A DNA stretch of 64,000 bases from Annona cherimola. Lineage: Eukaryota; Streptophyta; Magnoliopsida; Magnoliales; Annonaceae. The number at the start of each line of letters is the position of its first letter. Position 1 is the stretch's first letter. Location of the stretch: the NCBI GenBank assembly GCA_030490835.1, contig CM059972.1:48525452-48589451 (forward strand), read 5' to 3'. Under the pieces are notes generated by a model. The model did not search any database. It was not told the origin of the DNA and was given only the letters and a program-made list of their open reading frames with translations. A program made the position numbers and the translations under genes. Positions 1-11,587 of the stretch are shown one piece after another.

Positions 1-600
1 ATTCATTGAATGAGCATAACTCCCATCTCTAAGAGCATTAAGTGATCAAGCCAACATCTAAAAGAAGAACCTTGCTTCCAAACTGCCAAGAGCTGCTTGT
101 TGAATCATTATCATTGTTGTACAAGTTCTTCTCTGCGCCAAATCTGCCTCTACACACCAGTAACGTGTAGAAACTTTCTTTTGTTATTTCTTGTTGTATT
201 GAACTTGATTTAGTTTGGGTAACTAAGATCAAGTGTAAGCAAAGTAGTGTGTGATTGGAGTGGAATTTGTCACCTACTTGTGCTGTGAATTGTTGAAGCC
301 CCCTAGAGCTGGAATCTAGAAGAGAGTAGTGGCTCTAGTTGTATTTGTGAAATACATAGTGGAACCCAAGTCACAAGAGGTGTGAGCTTGGAAGAGTGGA
401 GTAGGGAAGGTTGCCTGAACCACTATAAAATCTTGTTTGTTGATATTTAATTCTGCTCTCTGCTCTATATTGCTTTCCATTTGTTTCTTCATAAAAGGGG
501 ACTAGATTAATCTGGGGTAAAGTTTCTATTTAAGTTTAAATTTTTAAATACTCAATTCAAACCTCCCCTCTTGGGTAATTGTCATCAACTCGGGGCCAAA
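1..600 (+). repeat. K1: 3' part of a family-K LTR, cut by the window edge
   Basis: This stretch runs parallel to 13720-14329 of the solo LTR K2, with shared blocks such as AGAGCTGGAATCTAGAA and CCCCTCTTGGGTAATTG, so it is the R/U5 end of the same LTR family in plus orientation. K2 ends GGGACCAACA; here the end reads GGGGCCAAA and passes straight into element A, so the last bases are lost or altered. A short minus-strand ORF at 38-232 has a counterpart in K2 but looks like chance. The upstream half lies outside the window. Confidence 0.8.
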
Positions 601-2644
601 ATTCGGGACTATAAACTTTACTTTTAAACAATTTCGTGTTGGATATAAAATGAGATGGATAAGTGAAAAGAGAATATAGGAAATAAAATGGAAAAGAAAT
701 AGAAAATTGGGAAGAGAAAATCAAATTTAAAACTAGAACGAGTAGAGAACAAGAGTGCGAGTACCTAGGGTTTAAGATTTCACATGCGTCTTTTGCAACG
801 GGTAGTGGTATAATGATTTAATCTGGATATTGTCTGTTAAAGGAGAACACACCCTAATTTATCCTTTCACCTTCTCTCAAAACCTATAAGGCTTACCCTA
901 ATTTTCTTAACCACCTATTCTCATGGGATTAAGTTAATTAGAATCCTTTAAGTTCTGTGGTTTGTTTATGGAATTCCTTAAGGTCATCATGCCTATTCTC
1001 ATGGTCTTAGATTTCCAGGTTTGATATCTTGATTATCGTATATTAGGTTTCCACCTCTCGGCTCCATCATCTAATATGTGGAATTATGCTAAAGTATGGG
1101 CCAATGTATAAAGCAATCATTAAAACCACAAGATATTAAATTAACAACAATATCCACCATAAATAAATTAAAAACTCACACTACGCTATATTGTATGCAT
1201 GCTATGTCCTAAACCCTAGATTTAGGGTTTAGCCAAGCATGTTTAAGTCCAAAATAAAATTAAAATCCAAATCCGTCTTAAACTAGAAAATTAAAATTAA
1301 AAAGGGAAAAGATAGAAAAGCTTATTAGTTTGAAGCCCCGATGGTGTGTCGGCCGCTCCATTGAACTCGCCAGTCCGCCTCTTGTCCGTGCTCTCCACCT
1401 TGCTCTCTCTCTCTCTAATTTTCTACTCTTATTTTTCTGCAAGGAATTTTCTCTAAAATTCTTGCTGGAATTCTGTCCCCTCTCCTCCTTGCCGCATATC
1501 CAATTCTTCCCTATTTATATTACCTGAAAAGTGCGTAAGAAGGTTTACGCAATTGGCCTGTTGTTCGGACTGCATTGGTTAGATGGCTCTATGCTTGATT
1601 TTGGACAGCTTGATGGGTGCTGGACATTACGCAATTAAAATTGCATAAAGTGATGAAGGAGCTGCTGTGTATTTCTAGATTTCTGCATGGGCCCACTTAA
1701 ATGGATGGAATTTCTAGACAGTAATTAGGCAGATGGACGGCTAAGATGCTGCTGGTTGTGCATGATCGGTGGCTGAAAATAAAAATTGGATGGCTCTGAT
1801 TTGTATTGATGGACGTTTTCGATGGTTTTAAGTGGAGTGCCTAGATTTAATTGGACGGTTTCAATTTATAAAAGCTGGACGACCAGATTTGATGATCTGA
1901 TGGCCGGCCAGGATGCATTTGATTTGCTAATGAATTTCTGACATGCTAAAGGAATTTTAACGGTGCAGATGCACCATTTTTGGTTGCTTGGATTGGACGG
2001 CTAGATGGCATGAATGGCTGGAATTGCTTGATTTTTTGATAAATAAATGGATAGTGATCTGATGGGTAGCTTAGATCTCCGGCCGTTGATTTTCTGGGCG
2101 GTGGAATGCATTGGACGATCAGATTGGCGTGATGGCTTAGGGCTGTGCTTTTTGGCTGAACCAAATCAAATCAACGGCTAAGATTAAAATGGTTTTATGG
2201 ACAGCTGCTGCAGATGGATGGTGATGGTCTGGTGAATTTTCCTGAACAGCTTTGGACAGATGGACGACAGATCTTGCATAGATTACTTCTGCTTGGATTT
2301 GCTTGATTTTCTGGACGTGATCAAGCCGCATATTTTCTAGCGGGGCCCACTTCTGGAATTTCCATGATCTGCATAAAAATATTTAAATAATTAATTGATG
2401 AAATTAATAAATGGGTCACCAATATGAAATTAATTCAAATCCTTTTGATTTTATGACAACAAATAATAAAAATATAATTTCAAGTCAAAAGATCACAAAA
2501 ATTATATAAATAACTTGAAATAATATTTAATGCCCAAATGTTACAAAACCACATTTTAGAGTAAATTTCACATAAAACTCAATTAATTACCCACCAAATT
2601 GGTATAAAATGCCGCCAAAATATATTACTAATTTTCAATTATCA
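601..2644 (-). repeat. Element A left (3') LTR
   Basis: Matches 7259-9256 closely and then continues about 125 bases further, ending AATTATCA just before the polypurine tract. In element orientation the LTR therefore starts TGATAATTG. A TATA box (ATATAAATAG on the minus strand) lies at 1511-1520. U3, at about 1560-2340, is dotted with short TGGACGG/GATGGACG repeats. The left terminus is missing: the first bases match the right LTR from about 7259, not its start near 7194. Confidence 0.8.
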
Positions 2645-2684
2645 AATACCCCCACACTTGAACTTTTGCTTGTCCTCAAGCAAA
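2645..2684 (-). promoter_or_regulatory. Polypurine tract of element A with adjoining hairpin
   Basis: The plus strand reads ATACCCCCACACTTG next to the LTR end, giving a minus-strand purine-rich tract (AAGTGTGGGGGTAT) where plus-strand DNA priming is expected. Immediately inside it, 2665-2684 forms an 8-bp stem (TTTGCTTG with CAAGCAAA) around a TCCT loop. A hairpin with different stem bases but the same loop is found in element B at 45686-45705. Confidence 0.65.
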
Positions 2685-4144
2685 TATAAAGGAATTCAAG
2701 AACATTTTGCAAAATTTCAAAACTTTGAGCAAAAAGTGAAAATAAATGTTTAGCCAATCATCAACACTAATGAGAGTATTAAACTAAAAATTTTAAAACA
2801 TGATACTCCTTGAAAATCTCGGTCAACAATCCCTTCTTACATGACTAATACTGTACACCCTATCACCTAATTTGTTTTCTATCATTAACAGTTCAAAAAC
2901 TCTCGCAATAAACTCTTAATTATCAGATATCTTCCCCACTTATCTAGTTATTCCATACACACATTCAATAATTCAAGTAATAGTAGTAATGTAGAAAATA
3001 TCAGTCAAATTACCTCATATACGTCTCATAAAATTTTTGCATTTAAATTTCCTCTACCAACTCAATTAGCCAATTCATAGGATCATAAGGACTTAGTAGG
3101 ACAACGATTAGGTTTGGCACAAGAAATAAAATTTCAAAAATTGAACCGTCTCCACATGATTTGAGTTTCATTTTACAACAGGAAATAATGGTACTCCCAC
3201 ACTTAGTGCTTTCATTCTCTTTCAAGTCTGTTCTTACCCTTGGTTAGCAGTTTTTTTTACCAAGTCCGGCAATAATTTTTCTCCCCATATTTTAGGGTAT
3301 CTAGGAAGTCATTTTCATTATTTGCAAAGTCAGGAGATTGAACCTTATTCCCGTTTCACTTTTCAACTCAGGATTCAATTTCAAAGTTGGTTCAACGAAG
3401 TGGGAATTGAGGTTTGGAAAAAATTTATGTCCAGGCTTAATGGGGGTAAACAATTGTTATACTTTCAAAGATAGGTTCATCACAAAAAAATGCCTTAATC
3501 ATGTCCATGAATTGGTTAAATTGAGTTTTGGCTTTGGAAATTTCTTCAACCAGAATAAAATTTTTCATATATATGGGAAAAACTACCTTCTTAAATGATA
3601 ATTATGTGTATTAGAAAATCCTTTGATAAATTAGAGAGAATTACTCTGATTTTAAAAGAAAACAAAATCAATTCCTTGATATATCAGTTTCATCAAGTGA
3701 TTCAGGACAAAAATCCAAGTATTTTCAACAAGTACATGCTTAAAAACAAATTTAACATCTCATTAGGGTTCAGATTTTTTTTAATTCAACGATTTAGAAA
3801 TTACAAGTATGGTTTGCTTATAAGACATACAAGAGTTCAAAGTGGGGTCTCAATCAATCTAATATCACAATTTCTGCAAGAATTACCCAAAATATAATCA
3901 TCAGGGTAGTGAAAAACATATTCAGAGAAAATTAATGCAACGCATTCACCCCCACACTTGAAATGTGAGATGTTAACTTCCCTGTTTTGGTGAGTTGAAC
4001 TAAAATTTCATCCCATGGTGCTTCCTTCCAAGTAAGCACTGAAAAGTCACCAATAAAACTCCAAATTAAAAAAGTATCAAAATTCTAAAAGAAACAAAAA
4101 GAAAAAATAAAAGTAAAACTCCCTAAAGGAAAAAGAAAAGTTCG
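2685..4144 (-). other. Noncoding 3' region of element A
   Basis: Between the protease ORF and the 3' LTR no reverse transcriptase, integrase or env motif can be read on either strand. Short plus-strand ORFs at 3338-3897 show no recognisable domain and lie antisense to the element. A second polypurine-like string, CACCCCCACACTTG on the plus strand, occurs at about 3946-3960, and a weaker CTCCCACACTTAG near 3195. Confidence 0.55.
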
Positions 4145-4186
4145 GGTTGCCTCCCGAAAGCTCTTGGTTTAAAGTCGTTAGCCCGA
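4145..4186 (-). other. Conserved noncoding block directly after the gag-pro stop
   Basis: On the minus strand the TAG stop of the protease ORF is followed at once by TCGGGCTAACGAC, then TTTAAACCAAGAGCT and GGGAGGCAACCC. Element B has the same series of words (TCGGGCT, GAC, AAAC, AGAGCT, GGGAGGTAACCC) just after its gag-like ORF. The string is familiar from plant Athila/Tat elements downstream of the polyprotein ORF; its function is not known to me. Confidence 0.5.
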
Positions 4187-5437
4187 CTACAGTTTGGTCA
4201 TCTGATGTTGACCAACTCCAACTTTTACATATTCGTGATTCTTTTTCTTGTCTCTAGATTTTCTCACATTCGTCGTTCTTTGACTTGGCCTCCATATTTG
4301 CTTGAGAACTTTTCCTGCCAATGAACCACTGGAATTAGTTTTAAAAGAACGACAAGAAAGAGAATGAATAGTTACCAATTTGTCAGCTTTTCTATTTTGT
4401 TCATCAAATTTTTGTTGTTTTGATCTCCCGCTTTCAGATGTTGCCACAGATTTAGCAACTTGTTGATTCAGGTCTTCCACAGCTTCTCCTTTACTTATGG
4501 ATATCTGAGCTAGGCTGCTTGAAGTTCCATTGTCTGTTGACTCATTGACCACGTCAACCCGTAAACAAAAGTTATCGAGAGAGGGGTTTTTCATGGCAGA
4601 GAAGAGGTTGAATTCTATTTTCTCATCTCCAACTGTCAGAGAAAGTTGACCATTCTTGATGTCAATGATGGCTCCAGCAGTGGCTAAGAAAGGTCATCCA
4701 AGAATGATTGGAATTTGGCAATCCTCCTCCATGTCGAGGACTATAAAGTCGACTGGGATAAACAACTTACCGACTTTCAAGGGAACATCTTGAAGAATGC
4801 CAACTGGAAATTTAATTGATCAATTGGCTAGTTGGAGAGACATAGAAGTTGGTTTTGGATCGCCGATGTTCAGCTTTTTACAGATGGAGAGAGGGATCAG
4901 ACTTACACTGGCTCCAAGATCACATAGCACCTTGCTAATTTAGAAATTCCCAAGAGCACAAGGAATAGAGAAGCTCCCAAGATCCTCCCAAGATCCTTTA
5001 GCTTTTCAGGTAGCTTGTTCTGCAAGATTGTGTTGCACTCCTCAATAACTGCAATGGTTCCATGCTCCTTGAGCTTTCTTTTGTTGGACAGCATCTCCTT
5101 TAGGAATTTAGCATAAGTCGGTATTTGAGAGATAATGTCAAGAAATGGCACGCTGATTGATAGGTTCTGTTGAAATAAATTTCTCGAACTGCTTTGGAAG
5201 TTTTGCCTGTCGCTGCCTTTGTGGGAAGGGAAGAGGAGGCTTGTAAGGAGGTCGTGGAACGTACGACTTCTCCACCTTTGGTTTAGGTTGTGGCTCATCT
5301 TCTTGCTTCTGTCCCTGCTCAGCCTCCTTTTTCGTGTCAATTTGAGGTGGTTGAGATGGGTCGAGCTGCTTTCCAGTCCGCAAGTTAACTACCTGCACTT
5401 GTTCCCTAGGGTTTACTTCAGGTTGGCTAGGGAGTTT
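4187..5437 (-). pseudogene. Protease part of the element A polyprotein, broken
   Basis: The frame of gag runs on to about 5138 with a proline/lysine-rich linker, then shifts. In the next frames lie a helical stretch (KFLKEMLSNKRKL, then ECNTILQNKLPEKLKDLG) typical of plant Ty3 elements just before the protease, and a retropepsin core reading LCDLGASVSLIP near 4870-4925. The C-terminal tail ends at a TAG at 4187-4189. A tandem copy of an 11-base unit (CAAGATCCTCC) at about 4976-4995 explains one frameshift. The product would have been a retroviral-type aspartic protease that cleaves the polyprotein. Nothing suggests that it still works. Confidence 0.7.
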
Positions 5438-5440
5438 GCC

Positions 5441-6700
5441 TTAGTCTCTATGGGATGAGGAAGTGGCATGTTGGGCAATTTGGTTTTCAACTAATTTAAT
5501 ATGGGTTTTCATTTTGCTCATTTCTTCAAGTAGTTTGTCAATCAAAGGATCAGAGGATGGTGCTTGAGGTGGTGCAGGTAGTGTGGGCTGAGTTTGGTAT
5601 GAGGGAGGGTTCAATGGTCTTCTTAGGAAACCAGGTGGCTTATTATTTTGAGCATAGTTTTGGGTATTTGACTGGTTTGCCCAAGGGAAATTGGGGTGGT
5701 TTCTCCATGCAGGGTTGTAAGTATTTGAGCAAGGGTTATCATAAGTGCGAGTATCATACTGGTTGTTGAATGCATTGGCTTGCTCGCTTCTGGTGTCCTG
5801 GCTGGCATAACTACACTTAGATGTGTAGTGTGAAGCTCCACAGATCTCACATGAAATTTGTAGAGAAGAAGATGCATTCCGATCCGTGGGTTCCTGCTTC
5901 TTTTGCTGCAAAAGTTGATCAAGTTTAGCATGAAGTGAATTTATAGATTTGATGTCAGATACACTACCTCGCCGAGAGGGTCCTCGGGTGTCGCCGTATT
6001 GAGAATCATAAAGAGCCAAGTCATAGAGGAGTTCGAGAGCCTCCTCGTCAGTGAGTCACATGAATGGACCACCAGCGGCTAAATTGACGGCGCTCCGGCT
6101 AGGTCGATCGAGTCCATTAAAGAAATTTTCAATAATGTCACCCTGCGAGATGTCATGATGTGGACACTTACGCTGCAAATTTTTCATTCTCTCCCATGCA
6201 TCATATAGAGTTTCGCCATCTTTTTGGACAAACTGATTGATTTCGTCCTAGATTTTCCTAGTTTTAGTGGGTGGAAAGAATTTCTCCAGGAAAGCAGTAG
6301 AGAGCTCATCCCATGGATTAAAGGTGTCGGGTGGCATAGAATAGAACCACTCGCTTACCCTATCACGAAGAGAAAATGGGAAAAGATGAAGGCAGATTAC
6401 CTCACATGGGATATTTTGTACCCTGATTGTGTTGCACAGTTGCAGGAATTTAGTGATGTGTACAGTTGGGTTTTCAGAGAGTAGTCCTGCAAATTGGTCC
6501 TATTGAACCATCCGAATAAGCCTGGGATTAAGTTCAAAGCTTCTTGCATCAACTTCTGGTTCCACTATGCATGATCGAAATCCTCGAGGGTTCGGGCGGT
6601 TCTGATCACTAAGAGTTATTCTTCTTGGAGGAGCGTTGTTCTCAGCCCAGCCTTCCTCCTACTCTTGATGTGGCGGGTTTTGATTGTTGCGTTCTGCCAT
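5441..6700 (-). pseudogene. Gag of element A, one frame with several stops
   Basis: A single minus-strand frame from the ATG at 6698-6700 to the stop at 5441 codes for a retrotransposon capsid protein. It shows the gag signature of a hydrophobic core followed by a WF...W...L...FLEKFFP pattern at about 6240-6380, a linker, and a zinc-knuckle remnant CEICGASHYTSKC (spacing CX2CX3HX4C, one residue short of the usual CCHC) at about 5830-5870. In-frame stops occur near 6659, 6497, 6247 and 6055, with no frameshift, so decay has been mainly by substitution. Gag would form the virus-like particle that packages element RNA in the cytoplasm. The start was chosen as the ATG opening the asparagine/glutamine-rich leader; upstream residues in the same frame look noncoding. 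Confidence 0.75.
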
Positions 6701-6889
6701 AGTGTCTTGAGAAGATTGTTGCTGCTGGTAGTTACGAATTCTTCTCCTAAAAGAACGTTCAATCTCAGGGTTAGCAACAAAGAGTTTTTCAACTAGATGT
6801 TTCGCAAAGATTTGGGTATGTGGGTGCATACAAAGATTAACTAGCTCATTTAGAAAAATAAAAATAAATAAGAACAAGAGATGGAAAAG

Positions 6890-7065
6890 AAAGAAATAAA
6901 ATAAAATAAAATAAAATAAAAAATTAAAATAAAAAATTAAAATAAAATAAAAATTTAAATTTAAATTTAAAAATAATAAAATAAGAAAATAATAAAAAAT
7001 AAGAAATAAGAAATAAAATAAAAAATAAATTAAAAATTAAAAATTAAAAATAGATAGAGACAAAA
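6890..7065. repeat. A/T-only low-complexity tract in the element A leader
   Basis: Runs of AAATA/AAAAT/TTTAAA units with almost no G or C fill the region between the primer site and gag. On the coding (minus) strand this is a U-rich untranslated leader. It reads as simple-repeat expansion. Confidence 0.8.
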
Positions 7066-7169
7066 GACAGAAAGTAAAAAGAGAAAAGAATAAACACAAA
7101 AAATAGAGAAAGGGAAAAACTCAAAACAAAGAAAGTATCTAAAAGCAAAATTTAAAGTAACGCCGAATT

Positions 7170-7186
7170 TCCCAGCAACGGCGACA
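7170..7186 (-). promoter_or_regulatory. Primer-binding site of element A
   Basis: The minus strand reads TGTCGCCGTTGCTGGGA, a slightly mutated form of the TGGCGCCGTTGCCGGGGA site used by Athila/Tat-type plant elements. It lies about 8 bases from the LTR end at 7194, fixing the orientation and the 5' LTR. Confidence 0.75.
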
Positions 7187-7193
7187 AAATACT

Positions 7194-9256
7194 TTTTCAC
7201 AATCTCACCGCAAGTGCAGGGGTCGTAGATTATAGTATATAAATTATCGATCCACAGGGAATTCGAGACTATAAACTTTGCTTTTAAATGCTTTCATGTC
7301 GGATATAAAATGAGATGGATGAGTGAAAAAAGAATATAGTAAATAAAATAGAAAAGAAATAGAAAATTGGAAAGAGAAAATAAAATTTAAAACTAAAACG
7401 AGTAGAGAACGAGAGTGCGAGTACCTAGGGTCTAGGATTCCACATGCGTCTTTTGCAACGAGTAGTGGTATAATGATTTAATCTGGATATTGTTTGTTAA
7501 AGGAGAACAAACCCTAATTTATCCTTGCACCTTCTCTCGAAACCTATAAGGCGTACCCTAATTTTCTTAACCACCTATTCTCATGAGATTAAGTTAATTA
7601 GAATCCATTAAGTTCTGTGGTTTTTTCAAGAAATTTCTCAAGGTCATCATGCCTATTCTCATGGTCTTAGATTTCCAGGTTTAATATCTTGGTTATCGTA
7701 TATTAGGTTTCCACCTCTCGGTTCCATTACCTAATATATGAAATTATGCTAAAGTACGGGCCAATGTACAAAGAAAACATTAAAATCACAAGATAATAAA
7801 TTAACAACAATATCCACCATAAATAAATTAAAAACTCACACCACGCTACAATGTACGCATGCTACATCCTAAACCCTAGATTTAAAGTTTAGCCAAGCAT
7901 GTTTAAGTCCAAAATAAAATTAAAATCCAAATCCATCTTCAATAAGATAATTAATATTAAAAAAGGAAAAAGATAGGAAAGCTTATTGGTTTGAAGCCCT
8001 GATGGTATGTTGGCTGCTCCACCCAACTCGCCAGTCCGCCTCTTGCCCGTTCTCTCTCTCTAATTTTCTACTCTTATTTTTCTGCCCGGAATTTTCTCAG
8101 AAATTTCTGCTGGAATTCTGTCCCCTCTCCTCCTTGCTGCACGTCCAATTCTTCCCTATTTATATTACCTAAAAAGTGCATAAGAAGGTTTATGCAATTG
8201 GCCTATTGTGCGGACTGCATTGGTTAGATGGCTCTATGCTTGATTTTTGACGGCCTGATGGGTGCTGGACATTACGCAATTAAAATTGCGTAAAGAGATG
8301 AAAGAGCCGCTGTGTATTTCTAGATTTCTACGTGGGCCCACTTAAATGGATGGAATTTCTAGCCAGTAATTAGGCAGATGGACGGCTAAGATGCTGCTGG
8401 TTGCGCATGATCGGTGGCTGAAAATAAAAATTGGACGACTCTGATTTGTATTGATGGACGTTCTGGATGGTTTTAAGTGGACTGCCTGGATTTAATTGGA
8501 CGGTTTCAATTTATAAAAGCTGGACGGCCAGATTTGATGATCTGATGGACGGCCAGATTTGATGATCTGATGGACGGCCAGGATGCGTTTGATTTGCTAA
8601 TGAATTTCTGACATGCTAAAGGAATTTTAACGGTGCAGATGCACCATTTCTGGTCGCTTGGATTGGACAGCTAGATGGCATGAATGGCTAGAATTGCTGG
8701 ATTTTTGGATAAATAAATGGACAGTAATCTGATGGGTAGCTTAGATCTCTGGCCGTTGATTTCTGGGCGGTGGAATGCATTGGACGATCAGATTGGCATG
8801 ATGGCTTAGGGCTGTGCTTTTGGCTGAACCTAAGCAAATCAACGGCTAAGATTAAAATGGGTTTATGGACAGCTACTGCAGATGGACGATGATGGTCTGG
8901 TGAATTTTCCTGGACAGCTTTGGACAGATGGACGGCAAATCTTGCATAGATTGCTTCTGCTTGGATTTGCTTGATTTTCGAGACGTGATCAAGTCGCATA
9001 TTTTCTGGTAGGGCCCACATCAATGGATGGCGTGATTTCTAATTTGGTGGACGTGATCAAGCCGCATATTTTCTGGTGGGGCCCACTTCTGAAATTTGCA
9101 TGATCTGCATAAAAATATTTAAGTAATTAATTAATGAAATTAATAAATGGGTCACCAATATGAAATTAATTCAAATCCTTTTGATTTTATGGCAAAAAAT
9201 AATAAAAATATAATTTCAAGTCAAAAGATCACAAAAATTATATGAATAACTTGAAA
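7194..9256 (-). repeat. Element A right (5') LTR, truncated
   Basis: Pairs with 601-2644. Its terminus next to the primer site reads TTTTCACAATCTC; relatives F and G carry TGTTCA and its complement there, so the TG has mutated. The TATA box (TATAAATAG, minus strand) is at about 8155-8166. Two extra tandem copies distinguish it from the left LTR: a unit around TGGACGGCCAGATTTGATGA at 8521-8585, and a 68-base unit containing GACGTGATCAAG at 8982 and again at 9050. The right end is cut at 9256, where Copia sequence begins. Confidence 0.8.
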
Positions 9257-9880
9257 TTAACTCTTACCTGATTCATCTTTGTCCAAATTGATACCTGTGC
9301 TCATTGGTGTAGATATAGGCTTCATAGACTCTATTGAGAATTTTTTGACCATTTCTTTGATATACTTTGTCTGTGAGATGAAGATACCTTCTGGAACTTG
9401 TTTCACTTGTAAGCCAAGAAAGAAAGTAAATTCTCCAATCATGCTCATTTCGAATTCATTTTGCATCAACTTCTCAAAATTCTTGCAATGTTTTTCATCA
9501 ATAGAGCAAAAAATAAAATCATCAACATAAACCTGAATAATCAAATTGTCATGATGAATATGCTTAATGAATAATGTAGTATTAATCTTTCCTCTTTGAA
9601 ATTTTTTAGCAAGCAAAAACTTACTCAATTTGTCTTATATGATGCAAAGGCAATTAACATTCTGATGGTCTCAAGTCTAGCAACAGGTGCAAATCTTTCA
9701 TCGAAATTTATACCCTCCTCTTGAGAGTATCCTTGAGCTACTAGACAAACTTTATTTCTCACAATGATGCCTTATTCATCTAGCTTGTTTCCGAAAATCC
9801 ATTTAGTACCAATTATTGATTTTCTTCAGGTTTAGGTACTAAGGTCCACACATTATTTTGTTTGAATTGATTAAGTTCAT
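9257..9880 (-). pseudogene. Reverse transcriptase fragment of element H
   Basis: The frame at 9257-9628 contains the polymerase motif YVDD (about 9518-9529), followed by EFTFFLGLQVKQ and a tail resembling the region between reverse transcriptase and RNase H of Copia elements. Upstream, at 9640-9880, the finger and palm regions (words like NNVWTLVPKP and DLHLLL) are present but full of stops and shifts. Everything after the first residues beyond the SMKPISTPMS segment is lost at the junction with element A, so the copy is inert. Confidence 0.75.
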
Positions 9881-10093
9881 CCTATATAGCAATTATCCAA
9901 TTTTCATCATTCACAACATCAATTATGTTTTTTGGTTGAATATGAGAAATAAATGCATAGTTGCCAATGACATATTGCATTAATTGTCTTGTTTTGATTT
10001 TATCATATACATCACCAATTATTTGATCCATTGGATGATTCTTTTGACTCCTACTGTGAGAAACATGAGGTATTTGAGGCTTATCATCTTCAC

Positions 10094-10980
10094 TTACCTC
10101 TTTTTCAATATCTTCATTTGATTCCTCATTAATTTGTGATGAATTTTCAATAATTTCTCCTTCATCTTCACCTGTAAAATCAACATTTTTCGGCCTGTTG
10201 TTAGTTTCATCAAATGATACATGAATTGACTCTTCAACCGTGCATGCTTTCTAATTACAAATGCGAAATACTTTGCTAGAAAAGAATAGCCTAGGAAGAT
10301 TCCTTCATTACTTTTTATGTCAAATTTTCCTAGATCATCCTTTCCATTATTTAATACAAAGCACTTACATCCAAATGTATGAAAATATATAATGTTTGGT
10401 TTCATTCTTTCCACAATTCATATGGAATCCTTTTTAATATTGGACGAATACAAAAATGATTAATAATGAAGCAAGTTGTATTTATAGCTTCTGCCCAATT
10501 TCTATGAGTCATTTTTGCATCAATCAATATATTCCGCATCATTTGAATCGAAGTTTGATTTTTTTTCTTTCCACTACTCCATTTTGTTGTGTGGTCCTAG
10601 AAGCAAAAAAATTATGAGATATTCCAAAACTTTCACAAAATTCAGAAAAATTATAATTATCAAATGCTTTACCATGATCTCTTCTCGTAACACATATATT
10701 TAGTCTAATTATCATTTTGAACTTTGCGATAAATTTTTTAGAATATTTTAAAAAATTTATTCTTGCTCCCAAGAAATGGTACCTGCGTGTATCTAGAAAA
10801 ATCATCAAGTAGAACATATACATACTGCTTTCCAAACAAACTCTTCATTCTTCTAGGACCAAACAAATCCATATGCAATAGCTGTAAAGGTTTTGATGTT
10901 GACACAATATTTTTAGAGAAAAGAAGCCTTCTTTTGTTTTCCAAATTTACATGAATCACACATATGTTCCACATTTACTT
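10094..10980 (-). pseudogene. Integrase region of element H
   Basis: Three shifted pieces cover a Copia integrase core. The segment at 10738-10974 carries a zinc-finger end and the first catalytic aspartate in LLHMDLFG, followed by VYVLLDDFSRYTQV. The piece at 10539-10835 carries the RRDHGKAF region (second aspartate) and QQNGVVERK (glutamate). The piece at 10094-10414 is the post-catalytic region with FHTFGCKCFVLNNGKDDLGK. The same words occur in order in element I. Frameshifts between pieces prevent a product. Confidence 0.75.
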
Positions 10981-11399
10981 CAAATTTAGGTAAACCTTTC
11001 ATAAGATCATATTTTTGAAATTTTTTAATAGTATGCATATTAGCATGTCCTAAACATTTGTGCCACAACAAATTTCATTGTTAATTGCGGATACACACTT
11101 CGGATGATCTACACTAAGATTCAAAACATAAACATTTTCATTTCTTTTTCTACAACATAGTTATTTTCCTGAACATCAAGAACAATGCACTGATTACCTT
11201 AAACACAACTTCACATCCTTTACCACAAAATTGACTCATACTCAATAGATTGTGTTTAAGTCCCTAACATAAAAAACATCATTTATTTCCATCCTTTGGC
11301 ATCTTACGATTCATGTTCCTCTGATTTTTCCTTTATTATTATTATCGTCAAAAGTAACCTTTCCTTGATCTTTCATGATTAAATTTTTGAAATTTTTTT

Positions 11400-11455
11400 T
11401 GTTGCCAGTCATATGATGAGAGCATCCACTATCCTTGTACCAGCTTATTCCGATT
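11400..11455 (-). pseudogene. Protease active-site region of element H
   Basis: The minus strand codes for WYKDSGCSHHMTGN, the Copia retropepsin active site (DSG) with its flanking conserved tryptophan and histidines. The rest of the domain, to about 11000, is present but shifted and broken by stops. Confidence 0.65.
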
Positions 11456-11587
11456 TCTTGCACAAAAGAAAAATTAATTTTTTAGTACCCTTTCCCTGGG
11501 TCCATCTTTATTAGAATTCAAATAAATAGAATTTTTGGATCTCCAAACAAGTTTAATGCCTTGTACTTGCATTCTTTTCAATGGAAA

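Larger units (their letters stand above)
601..9256 (-). mobile_element. Element A: Athila-like Ty3 element with gag-protease only
   Basis: Two long direct repeats (601-2644 and 7194-9256) flank an internal region with a TGGCGCCGTTGCC-type primer site beside the right copy and a polypurine tract beside the left copy, so the element reads on the minus strand. The internal 4.5 kb codes for a broken gag and a retropepsin but shows no reverse transcriptase, RNase H or integrase. That makes it a non-autonomous gag-bearing element. Both outer ends are damaged: about 60 bases are missing at the left and about 125 at the right when the two LTRs are compared, so no target duplication can be read. It joins K1 at 600 and Copia element H at 9257. 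Confidence 0.8.

Noticed and set aside
38..232. 64-codon ORF on the minus strand, repeated at 13772-13957
   Set aside because: It lies antisense in the R/U5 part of family-K LTRs with no domain; similarity follows from the LTRs being copies.
3338..3897. Two consecutive plus-strand ORFs of 86 and 100 codons
   Set aside because: Antisense to element A, no motif, AT-rich composition; expected by chance in such sequence.
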